64,000 bases of DNA from Gloeopeniophorella convolvens (GCA_022496205.1 WTXD01000036.1:186001-250000); one strand, 5' to 3'; shown: positions 11,044 to 23,262, counted from the first letter of the stretch. Numbers and translations: made by a program. The notes: a model not told the origin generated them from the letters alone.

Positions 11044-11344
11044 TATACTTACATAGCGGAACTCCACGCCGCGGGCCCGAATCCTCCCACTGGTCTCTAC
11101 ACGACGCTGACGATGGCAAGCATGTACCGTGTGTAGAGACTCGGTCACCAGTCTACCACATCGTGGCTGATGGCGGCCTGACACCTGAGGATAGGGGTCG
11201 CCACCAAATAGTGAGGCACGGTGACGCCACAAACACCGAGCCGAGATGATTCCCGCCTAGCAAGCCTTTCCAAGTCAAAACCAACTTCCTCTGGCGGTCC
11301 AACTCTACCCACTCTCGCCTAACTCGTACTCCATATCCCCTACC
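11044..11344. other. Upstream region of A4
   Basis: No gene. From about 11270 it shares the pyrimidine-rich 'ccaactctaccc' block with the upstream regions of A2 and A3. Confidence 0.45.
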
Positions 11345-12096
11345 ATGTCGGAATCTTCTCATTCCGAGCCACCTTCCCCTGAAGTTACCCGTGGATACCC
11401 CGAAGAGTTCAGCTCCTTCCGAGAGTATATGGACTATAGGTTACACCAGGTACCACATTCATAGCCCGGCGACTGGTGTTTTTAAAAGTCTGATTTGCGT
11501 CCTCAGGCATGGCTCAGGAAATGCGCACAGCCAGAATATCAACCTGTCCAGAAGCTTTCTCGCGAGCACCTGCGCTATTACAACCCTCGACCTCGTCTCC
11601 TCCAATATGGCATTCCCATCACCGCCAGCGATCTCATTGCATACGCGGACAAAAAACATCTGTGGCCGAAGGGGAAATTGGACAGGATCGATGGGCAATA
11701 CTTCGCGTTTGAAAACTGTGTCAATTATCTAAGTGATTTGCTTGATTGGCCCCTCGAGTTACGCTCGGTATACTCCGTCAAGCACAAGATGGTGCTTGCG
11801 TTGTATGCAAATTACGAGTTGCGACAGATGGTTCAGGCGGAAGAAGATGATGTCCTCAACATCATTCGCGAAGAGCTTGGCGTGTCTGGCACCCCGATGT
11901 GGTACTACGATATCATTGACTATGACGACAACTGGCTTCGTCTGGATGACCCTCCGAAGGTCCCTGAGACGGATATTAACGCGAGTGGCAAAGGTACGTC
12001 GTTCGTCTTGATACCGGCTCCCCTGCTCACGTAAGCACGGTAGAACCAACTCCCAGCGACTCTCCCACCTCGTCTCAGGAAGAGGACCGACACTAA
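11345..12096 (+). CDS. Family A unknown protein, copy A4
   Basis: Exons 11345-11449, 11507-11993 and 12044-12096, same intron positions as A2 and A3 (introns 57 and 50 bp). The product is about 215 residues: MSESSHSEPPSPE at the N-terminus, the core RPRLLQYGIPITA, a changed middle (NYLSDLLDWPLELRSVY), PMWYYDIIDYDD and a tail ending PSDSPTSSQEEDRH. It is the most diverged intact copy and has lost one codon in the EEMD region. It faces B2, the only complete family B gene. The A4-B2 unit therefore looks like the ancestral arrangement. Function unknown. Confidence 0.75.
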
Positions 12097-12776
12097 GGTT
12101 CTCGCAGGTGTCCCTCGTCTCCGGGATTCGTTCACAAGCGTGCCTTGGATTGTTGTTGTCGTTGCATATTGTCTTTCGCTCTCATTGTCTTTCGCTCTCA
12201 TTTACACTAACCAATCTACTTTATTTTGGAGTATCCGCCCTCGTCGCTGTCTTTGCCATCTATCACATGCTATGTAACAAACCGACGGTCCTACTTGTTT
12301 TAGGCTACTATCAAAACCCTTTCGATTTCGTCAGCACTCCTAGACACCAGCAGTAGTGTCCTAAGTGCCAAAGGTTACCAAAAGAGTTCGGTTGAATTAA
12401 GCACTAATGACCGGTATTAGCAGCTGCGATGTGTTTATCTTGTGGAGACGGCGCAAAGATCAGGCAAGTTCGGTACTCCTACAGCTGCGCCGCGATGCAG
12501 TACGTGTGCTGGTGCGAGGTATGGGCATGCGATTGGTAACTAATGCACGATGAAAGCAACGATGGACTACAAGCTATGCATGTATCAGAAGCCAAGCCAG
12601 GATGAGCAGGTCGCGGGTGTGAATAAATGGTAAAAGTGGCAGTGGACGACATGGGTATGGTAGAGTAGTTCGCCAATAACAGTGCGCTGAGATTCTCATG
12701 GTATCCAGTATACTAAAGGAGAAACGGAACCCGATGAATGGGGGTCGTAGGTACATACATGGGCGTGCTCCGGCAC
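12097..12776. other. Convergent spacer between A4 and B2
   Basis: Holds the 3' flanks of both genes. The part from 12521 is shared with 4061-4288 and, interrupted by the TIR element, with 8827-9088. It contains the intact TA site (near 12537) that the element used in unit 2. Confidence 0.6.
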
Positions 12777-14922
12777 TCAGTGCGAATCTCCGCGACGTTC
12801 CTCGACTACCGCGGACGTCCAGCGCAGGAGGGCACGCTCGAGCATGCCCTCCCAGCCGTCTTCTTTGCGTGCGACGACGCGCGCATCGAAGAATATAGGC
12901 TCTCCGGGGAACTTCGTGGCGGACGGGGATGTCGGGACGGACTCAACGCCGGTTGGGTTCGGCTTCAGCGTCGGCACGTCCGGGGGAGCTGGCGAGATGA
13001 TGGGGAGCATGTACCGGAGCTTCAGTGCTCTGCAGGTGTATGTGTGAGCTACGACGCGAAGGAAGGGGCAATGGACTTACGCGCCCCACAGACGGAGGTT
13101 GTCTGTGCGTCTGAACGTCCATCCTTTGCGGCCCCTCTCCGCTTGCGCACCGTTGGCTCCAGACTCTGCAAGTGCATTTTCGAGAGCCAGGATATCGTGG
13201 ATCGAGTCCTGGCTGATGTATCCCCACGGCTTCCGCGATTGCCGGACACCAGTGTTGTAGGCGGTGCATAGCAATTGACCGGATGAGAGCCCCTCCAACA
13301 GTGCAGCACGGTCTGACGAAGGAGGCAATTTGGGGAGAAGGGATGCAGGGAGAAGCACAGCGAGCAACGCATGCGTGCGCGCAAGCGGATCGCCGGCAAA
13401 GGTGCCGCGCTTCGCCCATTGTGGGAGCTCCTCGTCGTCCACGCTCGATGCGTCATCGTCTTCTTCTTCAGGGAGTGACTGCAATGGCTCAGGCTCCTCT
13501 GTGACGACCATCCCACGTATCTCGTCTAGCATGTTCGCGGACACCACACGTCGGGCGGAGCGTCTTGTTGTGGCAGAATCCGTGTCAGAGGCACTGGCAT
13601 CGGGATGTGGTGCTGGTGCGCTGGACCTGCGAACCTTCCCCCGCGACTCCCACTCGAGTTTCTCCTTGCGCATGAGACGTTCTTGTTCACGGACCCACCC
13701 TCTGACGTTATCTTTCCGCCCGCCGAAAAGCACGTCGTCGACCGTGTCGAGATACTGACCGATCACTGATTGCTGCTTGTCGAGGTCGTCGATCCGGAGG
13801 TCTTGCCTGTAGAGCCACCCGCTGCCAAGCACGAGCCGCTCGTCCCACCGCTCGCGAGGTCCCCGCTCGCTCTCCTCGTCAACATTGAAGTCGTCCTCCT
13901 CTTCGTCCCAGACCAGGATAGACTCGCGGCGGCCTCCCACCTGTATGATCGAGACCGAGAAAGATGCCTCGGTTGGGACGTCGGACAGTTCGCTGGGCGA
14001 TGCGACACGCGAGTGGGCGCTGTGGTCGTCACTCCCTGCGTCATATGCATCGTCCGAGAGCGGGACTCGTGCGCTCTCCTCGAGCTCCCGCAGGACGATG
14101 AGCACGTCGAGCGCGGCGCGCCGGATGCGCGCGAGCGGGTCGGCGCGGTCGGTGCCCGAGGAAACGCGCCGCTTCTGGGGCTCGCTCGTGGAGAGTGACG
14201 TCGGCCGGAAGCCCTGCCGTGGCTGTGTGGAACCGTGCTCGTCGGGGAGCGAGAGGATGTAGTTCCGGACGGAGCGGATCGCGTGCGTAGTCACCTTGAG
14301 CGCGCGGAGGACGTCGAAGCCACCATTGATGGTGTGTGCGTCGACAGTCAGCAAGCCTGAGTCCAGTGGACGCGCATCCTGGTCGGCGCGCAGTTTCCAG
14401 ACGTCCTCGATGATGGTGAGATCCTGGGTGACACCGGGCCGGAGGTTCTCCGGGTCGACCTCGAACGCCTTGACGTATGGCGGAAATGTAGGGAGGGATT
14501 GTGGGGGAAGTGCGGGCGAGGGAGGAAGCTCGAACTCCGGTAGACTGCTCAGTGAAGGATTTGCTCTGATATGTGCGGCCAGGCCGCCGACTGCGGGGAC
14601 AAGGCCCTTTCGCCGAGCGTTGGACCTGGGATCTGATTAGCCTACATCGAGCACGACAGAACAAGCAGGCGCACTCTTTCTTGGAAATGATCCCTGTCTT
14701 GGTGAAGTAGTGCTGAAGATGCTCGATGCTACCCAGCGCCATGACGCTTTCTCGCTTAGCTGCACTTCTACTGAACGGCTTCTGGGGCTTATTTGCGGCA
14801 TTATTATTTGGGTAGAACGCTGCTTGTGGGCGCGATTTCTTTCCTGGAACACTTGGAGTAGAATCTTGCGTCCCCGTGGACTGGGGGGTAAGGGAGGGCG
14901 TCGAGGACGAGATATCCGACAT
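12777..14922 (-). CDS. Family B unknown protein, complete copy B2
   Basis: Three exons read 14922-14675, 14565-13081 and 13029-12777, with phases that fit exactly; the first intron uses a GTGCGC donor. The product is about 660 residues. The N-terminus is Ser/Pro-rich and basic and ends in a conserved-looking helix (MALGSIEHLQHYFTKTG). The middle has a Pro-rich segment, a putative helical block around residue 160 (FDVLRALKVTTHAIRSVRNY), and long acidic, Ser-rich linkers. The C-terminal third contains ALLEGLSSGQLLCTAYNTGV followed by WTFRRTDNLRLWGAALKLRY, which recalls the spacing of calponin-homology-type folds; that is only a resemblance. No membrane segment or signal peptide. It diverges from the F-box gene at 15195. 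Probably a cytoplasmic scaffold-type protein; function not recognised. Confidence 0.75.
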
Positions 14923-15194
14923 ATCTCGATAGAAGAGTGAGCGCGAACAGCAAGTGAGTCCAGCCAGGGACTCATGCGGGCGCCGTCACGACCAGCGGCG
15001 TGGCACGTTCCGCCTGGATGACAAAGCCGGACACATTTCCAATCTCTTCCACGCATTTCCATTCTCTTCACGACCAGCACAGCTAGAATTCAAAAGGGAC
15101 TACAATCAGACTCTGCATCCGGCGACACACGTACTCAGTTCATACCATCACCATATAGCAACTGTGTTCCTTTTGCACCGTCTAGAGACTTGCC

Positions 15195-16968
15195 ATGGCT
15201 ACACGCACTCGCGCCACGAACGAAAGCCGGATGAGCTTGCCCCTGCCTGCAGAGCTGATCGTCAAGATCTTGGCATCCTTGCATCCCAATTGTATAGTCC
15301 TATGCCGACAGGTAAGCATAGGTCGACCTCTGCGCTACAATTCAGAGTGTATATCATGCCCGCAGACCTGTCAGCAGATGCGATCTATCATCGATGGCTC
15401 CTCCCAACTGCAGTACGAAATCAGTCTGTTCGCTGATGGTATGCGTCATGGTTTTCCGAGTCTTGGCCACATTTCTACGTTGGAAAAGCTCAATAGATTG
15501 GGGGAACATACGAGTTCATGGCGCGATGGGCGGTGGCACGAGCATCTTGTCCTCGATTCGTACCGTCCTGCTATGTGGACCGCACCTTTTACCTCCGGCA
15601 ATGTCATCACAGTCCGCAATCCAGGCACTCAGGACACCTTGCTTTTTTATGAACTAGCGTCTCCTCGACGGGAAATCGACTATCGTCATTGGAAGCTCAC
15701 GTTCGACTTCCGCATAGACGGCTTTGCCGTGGATGCCTCCCAGGACCTCATTGTTGCGTCCAAGCCATCAGATGGGTAATATTTCAATGTATCAAACCAT
15801 AGTGTTTCTCAATTGTTTCCGCAGTCATTATCTGAGGATTCATTTTCTGTCCATGAATACCGGCCTTCCACACCCACTGGCCCAGAGACCGGCCGTTGAC
15901 TGGGACTCGCCGGTCAGATGGTGGCCCAGTAGTTTCCTGATACGTGATAGTACTATCGCCTCGTGGTATCGGCACCGGGGTACAAACGTGACGGAGTATC
16001 GCGTCTGGAACTGGAAAACAGGTCAACAAATCGCGCGTCTGGTACGTCTGAGTTTTCTACCATCGTGAAAGGAGGGTTTGAAACGTCCGAAGAAATGCGA
16101 CAGCCCTATTGTGTCGGTCGGTGCTTCCTTCCTTGGCGAGTCCCATTTTGCGGTTTGCGTCAACACCACTGAGGAATTCAATTTTGACTTCGCTCTAAAC
16201 GTGTACGAGCTGCCACTCTCCCACGCACCTGTAAATGGCGACAGTCTCTTGAATCCATGCCTCTCTCTCGTTCTTCCTAGGCTAAAGGGATTCGGCAGAG
16301 GACGTCCTGCGTATGTACGCCGCGATGCCGTGCTTTCCTCGCTTTCTCGCGGTGTATTCAATACGGACCCAAGAGAAAGACTCTTGGCTCTTGACATTGC
16401 CGCGCTCGAGTTAAATGGAGACAGACGTGTCTCATCCGTATATATCCCCCATCTGTCCCTCCTGGCGTTCTTCAAAAACCATCCACCCTCGCCTGTCCCT
16501 ATTCCGTGGAGCGATTGGGCCCAAGACGTCCCATGCGCGTTTACTATGGGCAAAAGGGATTCGGGTCCACGGAACGACATCCTATACGGCATGAGATGCG
16601 TTTCTCACCCGTGGCGCGACCCCGATAGCGGTGAAATCAAGGTGGTCTTGTACGATTTCCACCCGCGTCGCGTGGCCAAGGCCGCCTCGCAAGCCATACT
16701 CAACGGCGTCCTCTTCCCCGATGAAGACCCCCTAGTGCCCACGCTTCCTCACTTGGAGACCATAGTGACTCTTCCGAAGGAGTTTGCGATAGAAATCAAC
16801 AGCGTGTTTCTGGCCTTGTGCGAGGACGCGCTCGTTGTCTGTGATGTGAGTATGCGGACCGAGCAGTCTCCGTCATACATCTTCTCACGAGTCATGACCC
16901 AACAGTACGGTCAGCACCGAGACCCGCGAATGGCAAGAATTCCAACAGTCCACATACTCAAGTTTTAG
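15195..16968 (+). CDS. F-box protein
   Basis: Exons 15195-15311, 15366-15775, 15825-16041 and 16093-16968; all introns GT-AG with matching phases. The ATG follows 'ttgcc'. Residues about 14-50 form an F-box (LPLPAELIVKILASLHPNCI, then LCRQTCQQMR), which would bind Skp1 in an SCF ubiquitin ligase. The remainder, about 480 residues, is a beta-rich region typical of the large F-box families of mushrooms, with the motif RWWPSSFLIRD followed by a WNWKTGQQ element that resembles a WD/beta-propeller blade and may recognise the substrate. A potential extra 60-bp in-frame intron (16854-16913) lies near the 3' end, so the C-terminus could be 20 residues shorter. Target unknown. Confidence 0.8.
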
Positions 16969-17504
16969 TGGCTGACATGGTATTCATACAAGGTTTGTCT
17001 TACGGTTCTGTAGGATTTCTCCGTCACACCATGTGTTCAGACCTGTTCCTCTGTGGTTTCGCGCGCAATACCCAGGCGTCTGTGACGTGCCGTGGACAAT
17101 CCATGTGGAGTCTCACTGCGAAATTGTGCCCAAGTGCAGGTGACTGTCAGGAGTTGCGAGGGCGTGTTCATGGCGTATGCTCTGTAGACTCAACCGAGTG
17201 TATCGATATGAGTGCAGAACGAGCGAGGACCTATATGCATATTATCACTACCAAAGATCGTTCCCGTTGACCTCACTTGTCTGGCGAGGATGTTTCAAGC
17301 TCCATGTTTAGCTTTCGAAACGAGCGCGGCCACGCTTTTACCTCGTGGGCTCTCAAATTACGGCCATACTTCCGCGCAGAACACACCCGTCACAGGAGGC
17401 CGTCACCCGATGTGCATACGTGAGCACGCCGCCCTGCAACTTGTTGAAACGGGGGGTGCAGCATACCCCAGCACGGCGCTGTCCTCTTTCTATCTCCCAC
17501 CACG
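16969..17504. other. Intergenic region
   Basis: No gene or RNA seen; holds the 3' end of the F-box gene and the promoter of the next gene. Confidence 0.45.
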
Positions 17505-18238
17505 ATGCCAGCACGCACGAGCACGAAGTTCAAACAAGGAAGGCTTCCGAAACTATCCCGCGTTGAGCGTGCCGTAGTGCGCGAGCTGTACTGGCGGGGC
17601 ACTACGGAAAGCGCGTTGGGGCGGCTGTTCGGGTGCAGCAGAAACACGATACACAACATGGTACAAAACAAGCTGCGGGACGAGCTCGACGAGGACAAAG
17701 GCATCATCGCGGGCTCTGACCTATCCAAAGATATCATTCGCATGCTCGCCTCCACCTCTGAGGAAGGAAATTCTACTCGCACGATTCCCGCGCACGCGCA
17801 CACACTTGTGACGAAACGGCAACAGTCGTCTGTAGCTGGGGACGCGACGGAGCAATTGGGTACGGCTGTGAGTGGCTAACCTCATCCATCAGCAGCCCTA
17901 GTTCTGATTCGCGCCAGGAGTCCGTCGACGAGAGGGTGGAATCGACAGAAGAAGCCGAAGCAGAGATGCCTGCGCCACCGCCATCGTACGATGACGCCGC
18001 GCGCGTACGAACGCTCCTCGCGACCGTCTCGTTGGGCGAGGACCACGTCAAGATGCTGCTGGACGAGGGCATCAAGTCGCATCAGGACTTGCTCTTCCTT
18101 AAGGAGATCCAGGGATCCGACGCGCTGGAGTCCGTCAAGGACACCCTCAGGATGAGAGGTTTCACGACGTTCGAGCTCGTGAAGTTCATCTCGGCTGTGC
18201 GTAGCAGCCCGACCCTGTTGCGCCGAGAGGTGCACTGA
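17505..18238 (+). CDS. Small helix-turn-helix protein
   Basis: Two exons, 17505-17867 and 17918-18238, joined by a 50-bp GTGAGT...CCAG intron in phase 0; product about 227 residues. Residues about 15-50 (ERAVVRELYWRGTTESALGR, then LFGCSRNTIHNMVQNK) look like a helix-turn-helix of the kind found in site-specific recombinases and homeodomain-like folds. Residues about 50-130 are a polar linker with a Pro/Ser region. The last ~75 residues are strongly helical (LLDEGIKSHQDLLFLKEI, then FTTFELVKFISAVR) and could be a small SAM-like or dimerisation domain. Basic N-terminus and domain order suggest a DNA-binding regulator. No named family is recognised; the HTH reading is by eye. Confidence 0.65.
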
Positions 18239-18846
18239 CGTTCGAGCCTAGGTCGATAAGATCCGCGCTTGACATTGTGCTGCACGCTGCACTGTAAATG
18301 TTGTATGTATGTGCGCTTGATAACGCCGAGGCTGTCGATGCACGCGTGCATGGAGCTGCTGCTGGGTAGAGCGCAAGGCTCGTCATCGATCCTATGCGGG
18401 GCATCCAGCCTCGCGATTTCCCTGGATACACGTTAGTTTGGGGTATGAGCACAAGGACATTCGAAAGTCAAAAGATTACCTTGGGACTTCTCGTTAGCTA
18501 CGCGGGTAGATTATATTGATGGAGGGTGTATCTTGTAGTAGGCGCCGGTATTATATCGTTCATTGCGTGCCGTTATCAACCTCGACTTGCCCTCGGCATA
18601 CGCGCAAGGTAGTCACGTTGCAGGCCTCGTGGTGCGCCGTGCTACGCAATTTTTCCTTCAAAAGCATCAGCGGCTTTGTGCAGCATGTTGCTGGTTTTCA
18701 ACCTGTCGATTGGCCTCGACTGCGGCTAGCGATGCGGAGGCATTTTTAAGCTTCTTGGCCAACACGTGGCGGGTGCGTAGTGCAGCGTGGACACCGCCCC
18801 ATTTGCCGTAGCTGTACAAATGCATTATTGTTCTGATGCCCCAAAT
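18239..18846. other. Convergent spacer
   Basis: Between the HTH gene and DPH2, both ending here. No gene or repeat seen. Confidence 0.45.
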
Positions 18847-20831
18847 CTAGTGGTCGTCGCCGTAGCCACGCGCGATGCCGCTTCGCCCCTGTTCAAGGAT
18901 GCTCGGCGGATCCAAGCCGGTGCGTGTCTCCAGACCTCGGAACGTGCGCGACTGGAGGAACTCGCCTTCCGAAGAATGTCAAGTGAGGCCGCCTTGTTGA
19001 AAAAGTGGACGTACCTGCAGCGCTGTCCTTGAGTGTAGCAACTGTGCCGTCGCTTCTGACAATGACCGCTGACGATGACGGCGTGGCTTCAGATGCGGGC
19101 TCCTCGTCTGCTGAGGTGAGATAAAAGAACGGATAGCATGGATCAGGTTCCGCACCTCCATAGCGCTTTGCGTGCCGGTACTTTCCCGTGACAAGCGAGA
19201 ACATCGGCCGGTCTGGGTCGAGTCGTCATCCTCAGAAGCTGATAGCTTGGGCGGCTCGCGGGCGAGCACCTGGTCAAAGTCGAGCAGGTACTCGCCCGTC
19301 CACGTCGGCTCTGGCTGCAACGCAAGCTCCAGCTCGAATGGCGTCACAATCGGCCGGTAGAAGTCCTGTGCCCATCAGCTCGCGTCGGCACGTGAGCAAA
19401 TATCGGCGTTACCTTGGCGTCAATGAGCGAGTTCTCGGGGCACGCGACGAGCACGAAACACTCGATCTCAGCAAAGTTGGCGAGCTTGGCAGGGTTCAGC
19501 TTCCCGACGCTGACCGTGTACGTCTTTTTGTGTGCGCGGGCGAGGACCTGGCGCAGGTGCGAGATGAGCGGGAGGTACGACGCTGCGAAGGTGGTTCCTG
19601 CCGATCAAGATGGTGACGGAATGTGGAGAGAGGGTTGGGCTAACCGACTCCGAGCGTGCCAATGAGGATGCCAAAGACATCTGCGTCGCGTGCCTTTTGG
19701 ACGATCGCGTATCGCCGCATCAGAAGCTTGTTCGTGCTGACGGACTGGAGAGAGGTTTCACGCGTCAGAGGGTTGTATGCATGAACCTTGTGGCGGCGGG
19801 GAAGATGACGTCGGTTGAATGGTGTGACATGGTAGAGTGAGGGGAGGTGCGTACAGGGGTAGCCGAGTGCGTCATGAGGAGATTCGTCAATCCGAGACTG
19901 GGTGGGCCGACGTAAAGCACCGGGATGACAACCTCGGGGGTATTTGGATGAGCACTAGGCTCTGTGGTGTGGCTCTCGGACTTCGTCGCGGGAGTTTGAG
20001 TAGCAGTGCCTGACGGACCGAGGGTCCGTGGCACAGGGTTGTACGATACAGAGACGTCGTGCTTGGCCAGGACGTCCCGCAGGGCCGTCAGCAGGTTTTC
20101 TGCAGAGTTTCAGGACACTGCACGTGGCGTAGCACCTTCCGGACTCACCCGCCTCGTGAGTGTAGGCCACATCGTGCCTGAGGACGACGAATTTGGCGGA
20201 GGCCTGGGACGAAATATACGACTCTGAGAGCTTCTGCGCGGCATCCAATACGTCGATGGGCTTTTTTCCGAACACATAGATAACAGGAAGGCGGTAGGTT
20301 CTGTTGTACGTGAACAATGCTTAATCAAGCTACACAGCAATGCGGGGAAGCTCACTTGCTCATGCACGCATGGCCGTAGTGCACCACGGCATCCGCGTCT
20401 ACGTGCTGAGCGGCGACTTCGTCTACGCAACAGCTGTCCCAGAATGCAACGTAATCTCGGGTTGCAGATGCACAGGGAAATAAAAACATGCCTGCCGTAT
20501 GACGTATCCGCGAGGACATAGAATTCCCTCCCGTCGCCAATCGCGCGCTTGAGGTTGTGATATATTGGCACAGAGTCACGCAGAAGCTCGTCTGGGAACT
20601 GGAGGGCCACCTGGGGACGATGCGGGGTCGATCGCACGCGACGAGCCCGACGGACAAGGCTCTGCTCACCCGCTTGTAACCCCCCGCGATGATCTCGTCC
20701 GCGGTCCACCTCAGCTCGTAGTAGTCCTCGAGTTCCTCCACAGATAGTGAGGTATGTGCCTCGTCGGGATCGAGGACGACGGGACGCTGGATGACATCCT
20801 GGGCCGAGGAGGAAAAGGCAGCGTCTGTCAT
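18847..20831 (-). CDS. DPH2: Diphthamide biosynthesis protein 2
   Basis: Partner of Dph1 in the first step of diphthamide synthesis, which modifies a histidine of translation elongation factor 2 in the cytosol with help of an iron-sulfur cluster and SAM. The reading begins [13 protein letters not shown] at 20831. Recognisable blocks are [20 protein letters not shown], the ADTSYG-(intron)[11 protein letters not shown] junction with the first conserved cysteines, [43 protein letters not shown] with the late conserved cysteine, and the ending [16 protein letters not shown]. At least five short introns split it; the last is 18966-19014. Length about 550 residues fits the family. It diverges from TOM70 with only 141 bp between start codons. 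Confidence 0.9.
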
Positions 20832-20842
20832 GGGAGGTGGAA

Positions 20843-20862
20843 AGATAACCACGTGGTTATCT
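20843..20862. promoter_or_regulatory. 20-bp perfect palindrome with central CACGTG
   Basis: The sequence AGATAACCACGTGGTTATCT is its own reverse complement. It lies 12 bp upstream of the DPH2 ATG and about 110 bp upstream of the TOM70 ATG, inside their shared 141-bp promoter. CACGTG is the core bound by bHLH factors such as Cbf1 and Pho4 in fungi. Because the site is symmetrical it could act on both genes; binding is inferred. Confidence 0.6.
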
Positions 20863-20972
20863 CGCTGGGGCTTACAAGAGACTCCCACGGTCGGCAGTCC
20901 AACTCGGGCGTCCGCGTCATCCGCACGGCCGCGTTCATCCTCTTGCCTGACCCTGTCCGCCCGCTGCCCGCC

Positions 20973-23262
20973 ATGTCCGCCGACGACTCCCTCGTTGACC
21001 GCGTCTCGTCCTTCGTCTCCGAAAATAAGCGCGGCATCATTATTGGTGCTGCCGCGGCTGTTGTCGCCGTCGGAGGCGTCGCATACTATGTCGCGTCATC
21101 GCGTGGCGGAGGTGGCGCCAGTGACGAGGAGAGCCTCAAGTCAGGCAAGAAGAAGGACAAGAAGAAGAGGAAACAGAAAAAGGCCTCCAAGGACAAGGAT
21201 GGCCCTATATTGGAGGAGAGGAAGCCCAAGTCGGCCGAGGTCGCGGACGACGGTGCGTGTCCTATTCGCCGCTCCATCCGGGTGCATTCTTACGCGTGCG
21301 TGCAGACAAGCCCTTGACCGAGGAGGAGATTCAAGCACTCTCCCTCGAGGTGCGTTCGCCACGTGTATGAGGTATTGTCTTACTGACACGGAGTAGGAGC
21401 GCAAGTCGCGTGCGGCCGCGCTCAAGCAAAAGGGCAATGAAGCGTACCAGGACCGCAAGTTCGCGATCGCGGCGGACTACTACACACGCGCCATCGCCGT
21501 GTCGCCCCAGCCAGAACCCGTCTTCTACAGCAATCGCGCGGCATGCTATGTGAATATGCAACCACCACGGCACGAGCAGATTATCGAAGACTGTGACGAA
21601 GCACTCAAGCTCGACTCGCGCTACGTCAAGGCGCTCAACCGGAGAGCGACTGCGCTTGAAGCTCTTGAGCGTTTTGAGGAGGCTCTGCGGGGTGCGCAGT
21701 CAAGTTGATTTATGCCCATATATGCGCTGACGCCAATTGTAGACTTCACGGCTGCCACAATATTGGGAAAATTCCAGAACGATGCCGCGGGACTAGCCGT
21801 GGAGCGTGTTCTGAAGAAACTGACCACCAAAAAGGCAGCTGAGATCCTTGCGGTAGGTGCATCCCATACTGGCAAGGCCACGTTTGACGTGCTCTGCAGA
21901 CCCGGGCGCCACGCCTGCCCTCCCACACGTTTGTGTCAGCCTACTTCTCAGCCTTCCGTCCCCGTATGTCGCTCCGCCGGATGCACTCTCCCACGTTATT
22001 CTGACCTGGTCAATCTCAGGACCCCTTCCTGTCCTTCCAGAAAACCCAACGACCGGCGACAATACCCTTATCTTATCCCTCGAGGCGCTCGCTGCGTCTG
22101 ATTATGCCCATTCCTTGAGTTTCATCAACGAAGCTGTCGAGCAAGGCATCTCGTGGGATGCTGGGAAGGCTGAGGCGTTCAACCTTCGGGGCACGTTCAA
22201 GTGGGTTCTTGCCGGCATTCGTTCGGCGCAAGTGTGTCAATCGTTCATGATAGGTTCCTGACCGGGGATACCAATGGCGCCAAGGCTGACCTCGAAGAGT
22301 CGTTGCGGCTAGTGCCGTCTTTCACCCAGAGTTGGGTGAAGATTGCGAGTGTCTTCATGGAGCAAGGTGACACCGAAAAGGCGTTCGACGCGTTCGAGCA
22401 GGCCATCAAACACAATGCATCTGACCCTGACATATACTATCACCGTGGACAAGGTGATTCCCACATGCGCGCCTTATCGTTCGTGTGCTGACATGGTCCA
22501 GTCCTCTTCATCATGAATGACTTCAGCGGTGCTGCAGATAATTACACCGAGTCGACGAATCTAGATGATACGTTTGTGTTCTCGCACATCCAGCTGGCGG
22601 TTGCGCAATACAAATCGGGTGACATTGCAAAGAGCATGGCGACGTTCCGACGCACGCTCAAGGCGTTCCCAGACCTCAGCGAGCCGCAAAACTACTAGTA
22701 GGTCTGGCACTATCTCAAAGGTCCTAACTGACGTCATGCAGCGGCGAGTTGCTTCTGGACCAGCAACGCTTCCAGGATGCCGTGGAAAAGTTTGATCGTG
22801 CCATCGAATTGGAGCGGCAAAGGTGCGCCTGAACCTTGACGCCTCGCTATCACTGCTGATCATCCAGTAGGAGCCCGCCAAACGTGCTCCCGCAGGTCAA
22901 CAAGGGCCTGGCCCTGTTCCAATGGAAGCAGGACGTTGATGCGGCAGAGAGATGCTGCAATGAGGCGTTGCGCACAGATCCCGAGTGCGAGGCGGCAGTT
23001 GCAACGCTTGCGCAGCTGAGCCTGCAGCAAGGCAAGATTGACGTCGCTGTGCGCATGTTCGAGCGTCACACCGAGCTCGCGCGCAACGAGCCAGAGCTGG
23101 TGAATGCGCTTACGTACCAATACGTAAGTCTCTGAAGCTCCTGTGCTGGAAACGCTGCTGACGAGTCGCGCTCTGAAGGCGTCGTACGCCCAGCTCGAGT
23201 TTATCAAGAAGTACCCCGATCTGGCGGGCCAGCTCAGCCAAATGGCGCGCGCGATGGCGTAA
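20973..23262 (+). CDS. TOM70: Mitochondrial import receptor Tom70
   Basis: Outer-membrane receptor that takes Hsp70/Hsp90-bound precursor proteins, such as carrier proteins, to the TOM complex. The N-terminus has a short polar leader and a transmembrane segment at about residues 22-42 ([20 protein letters not shown]), then a very basic Lys-rich linker. Tetratricopeptide repeats follow: [20 protein letters not shown] starts the first, with [14 protein letters not shown] in the second, and further repeats run to the end (KTFAVDAFEQA-like units around 22,380, [20 protein letters not shown] around 22,960). The C-terminus reads [20 protein letters not shown]. About nine exons with short introns; length about 600 residues fits the family. 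A short relative lies at 25,316-25,831. Confidence 0.9.
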
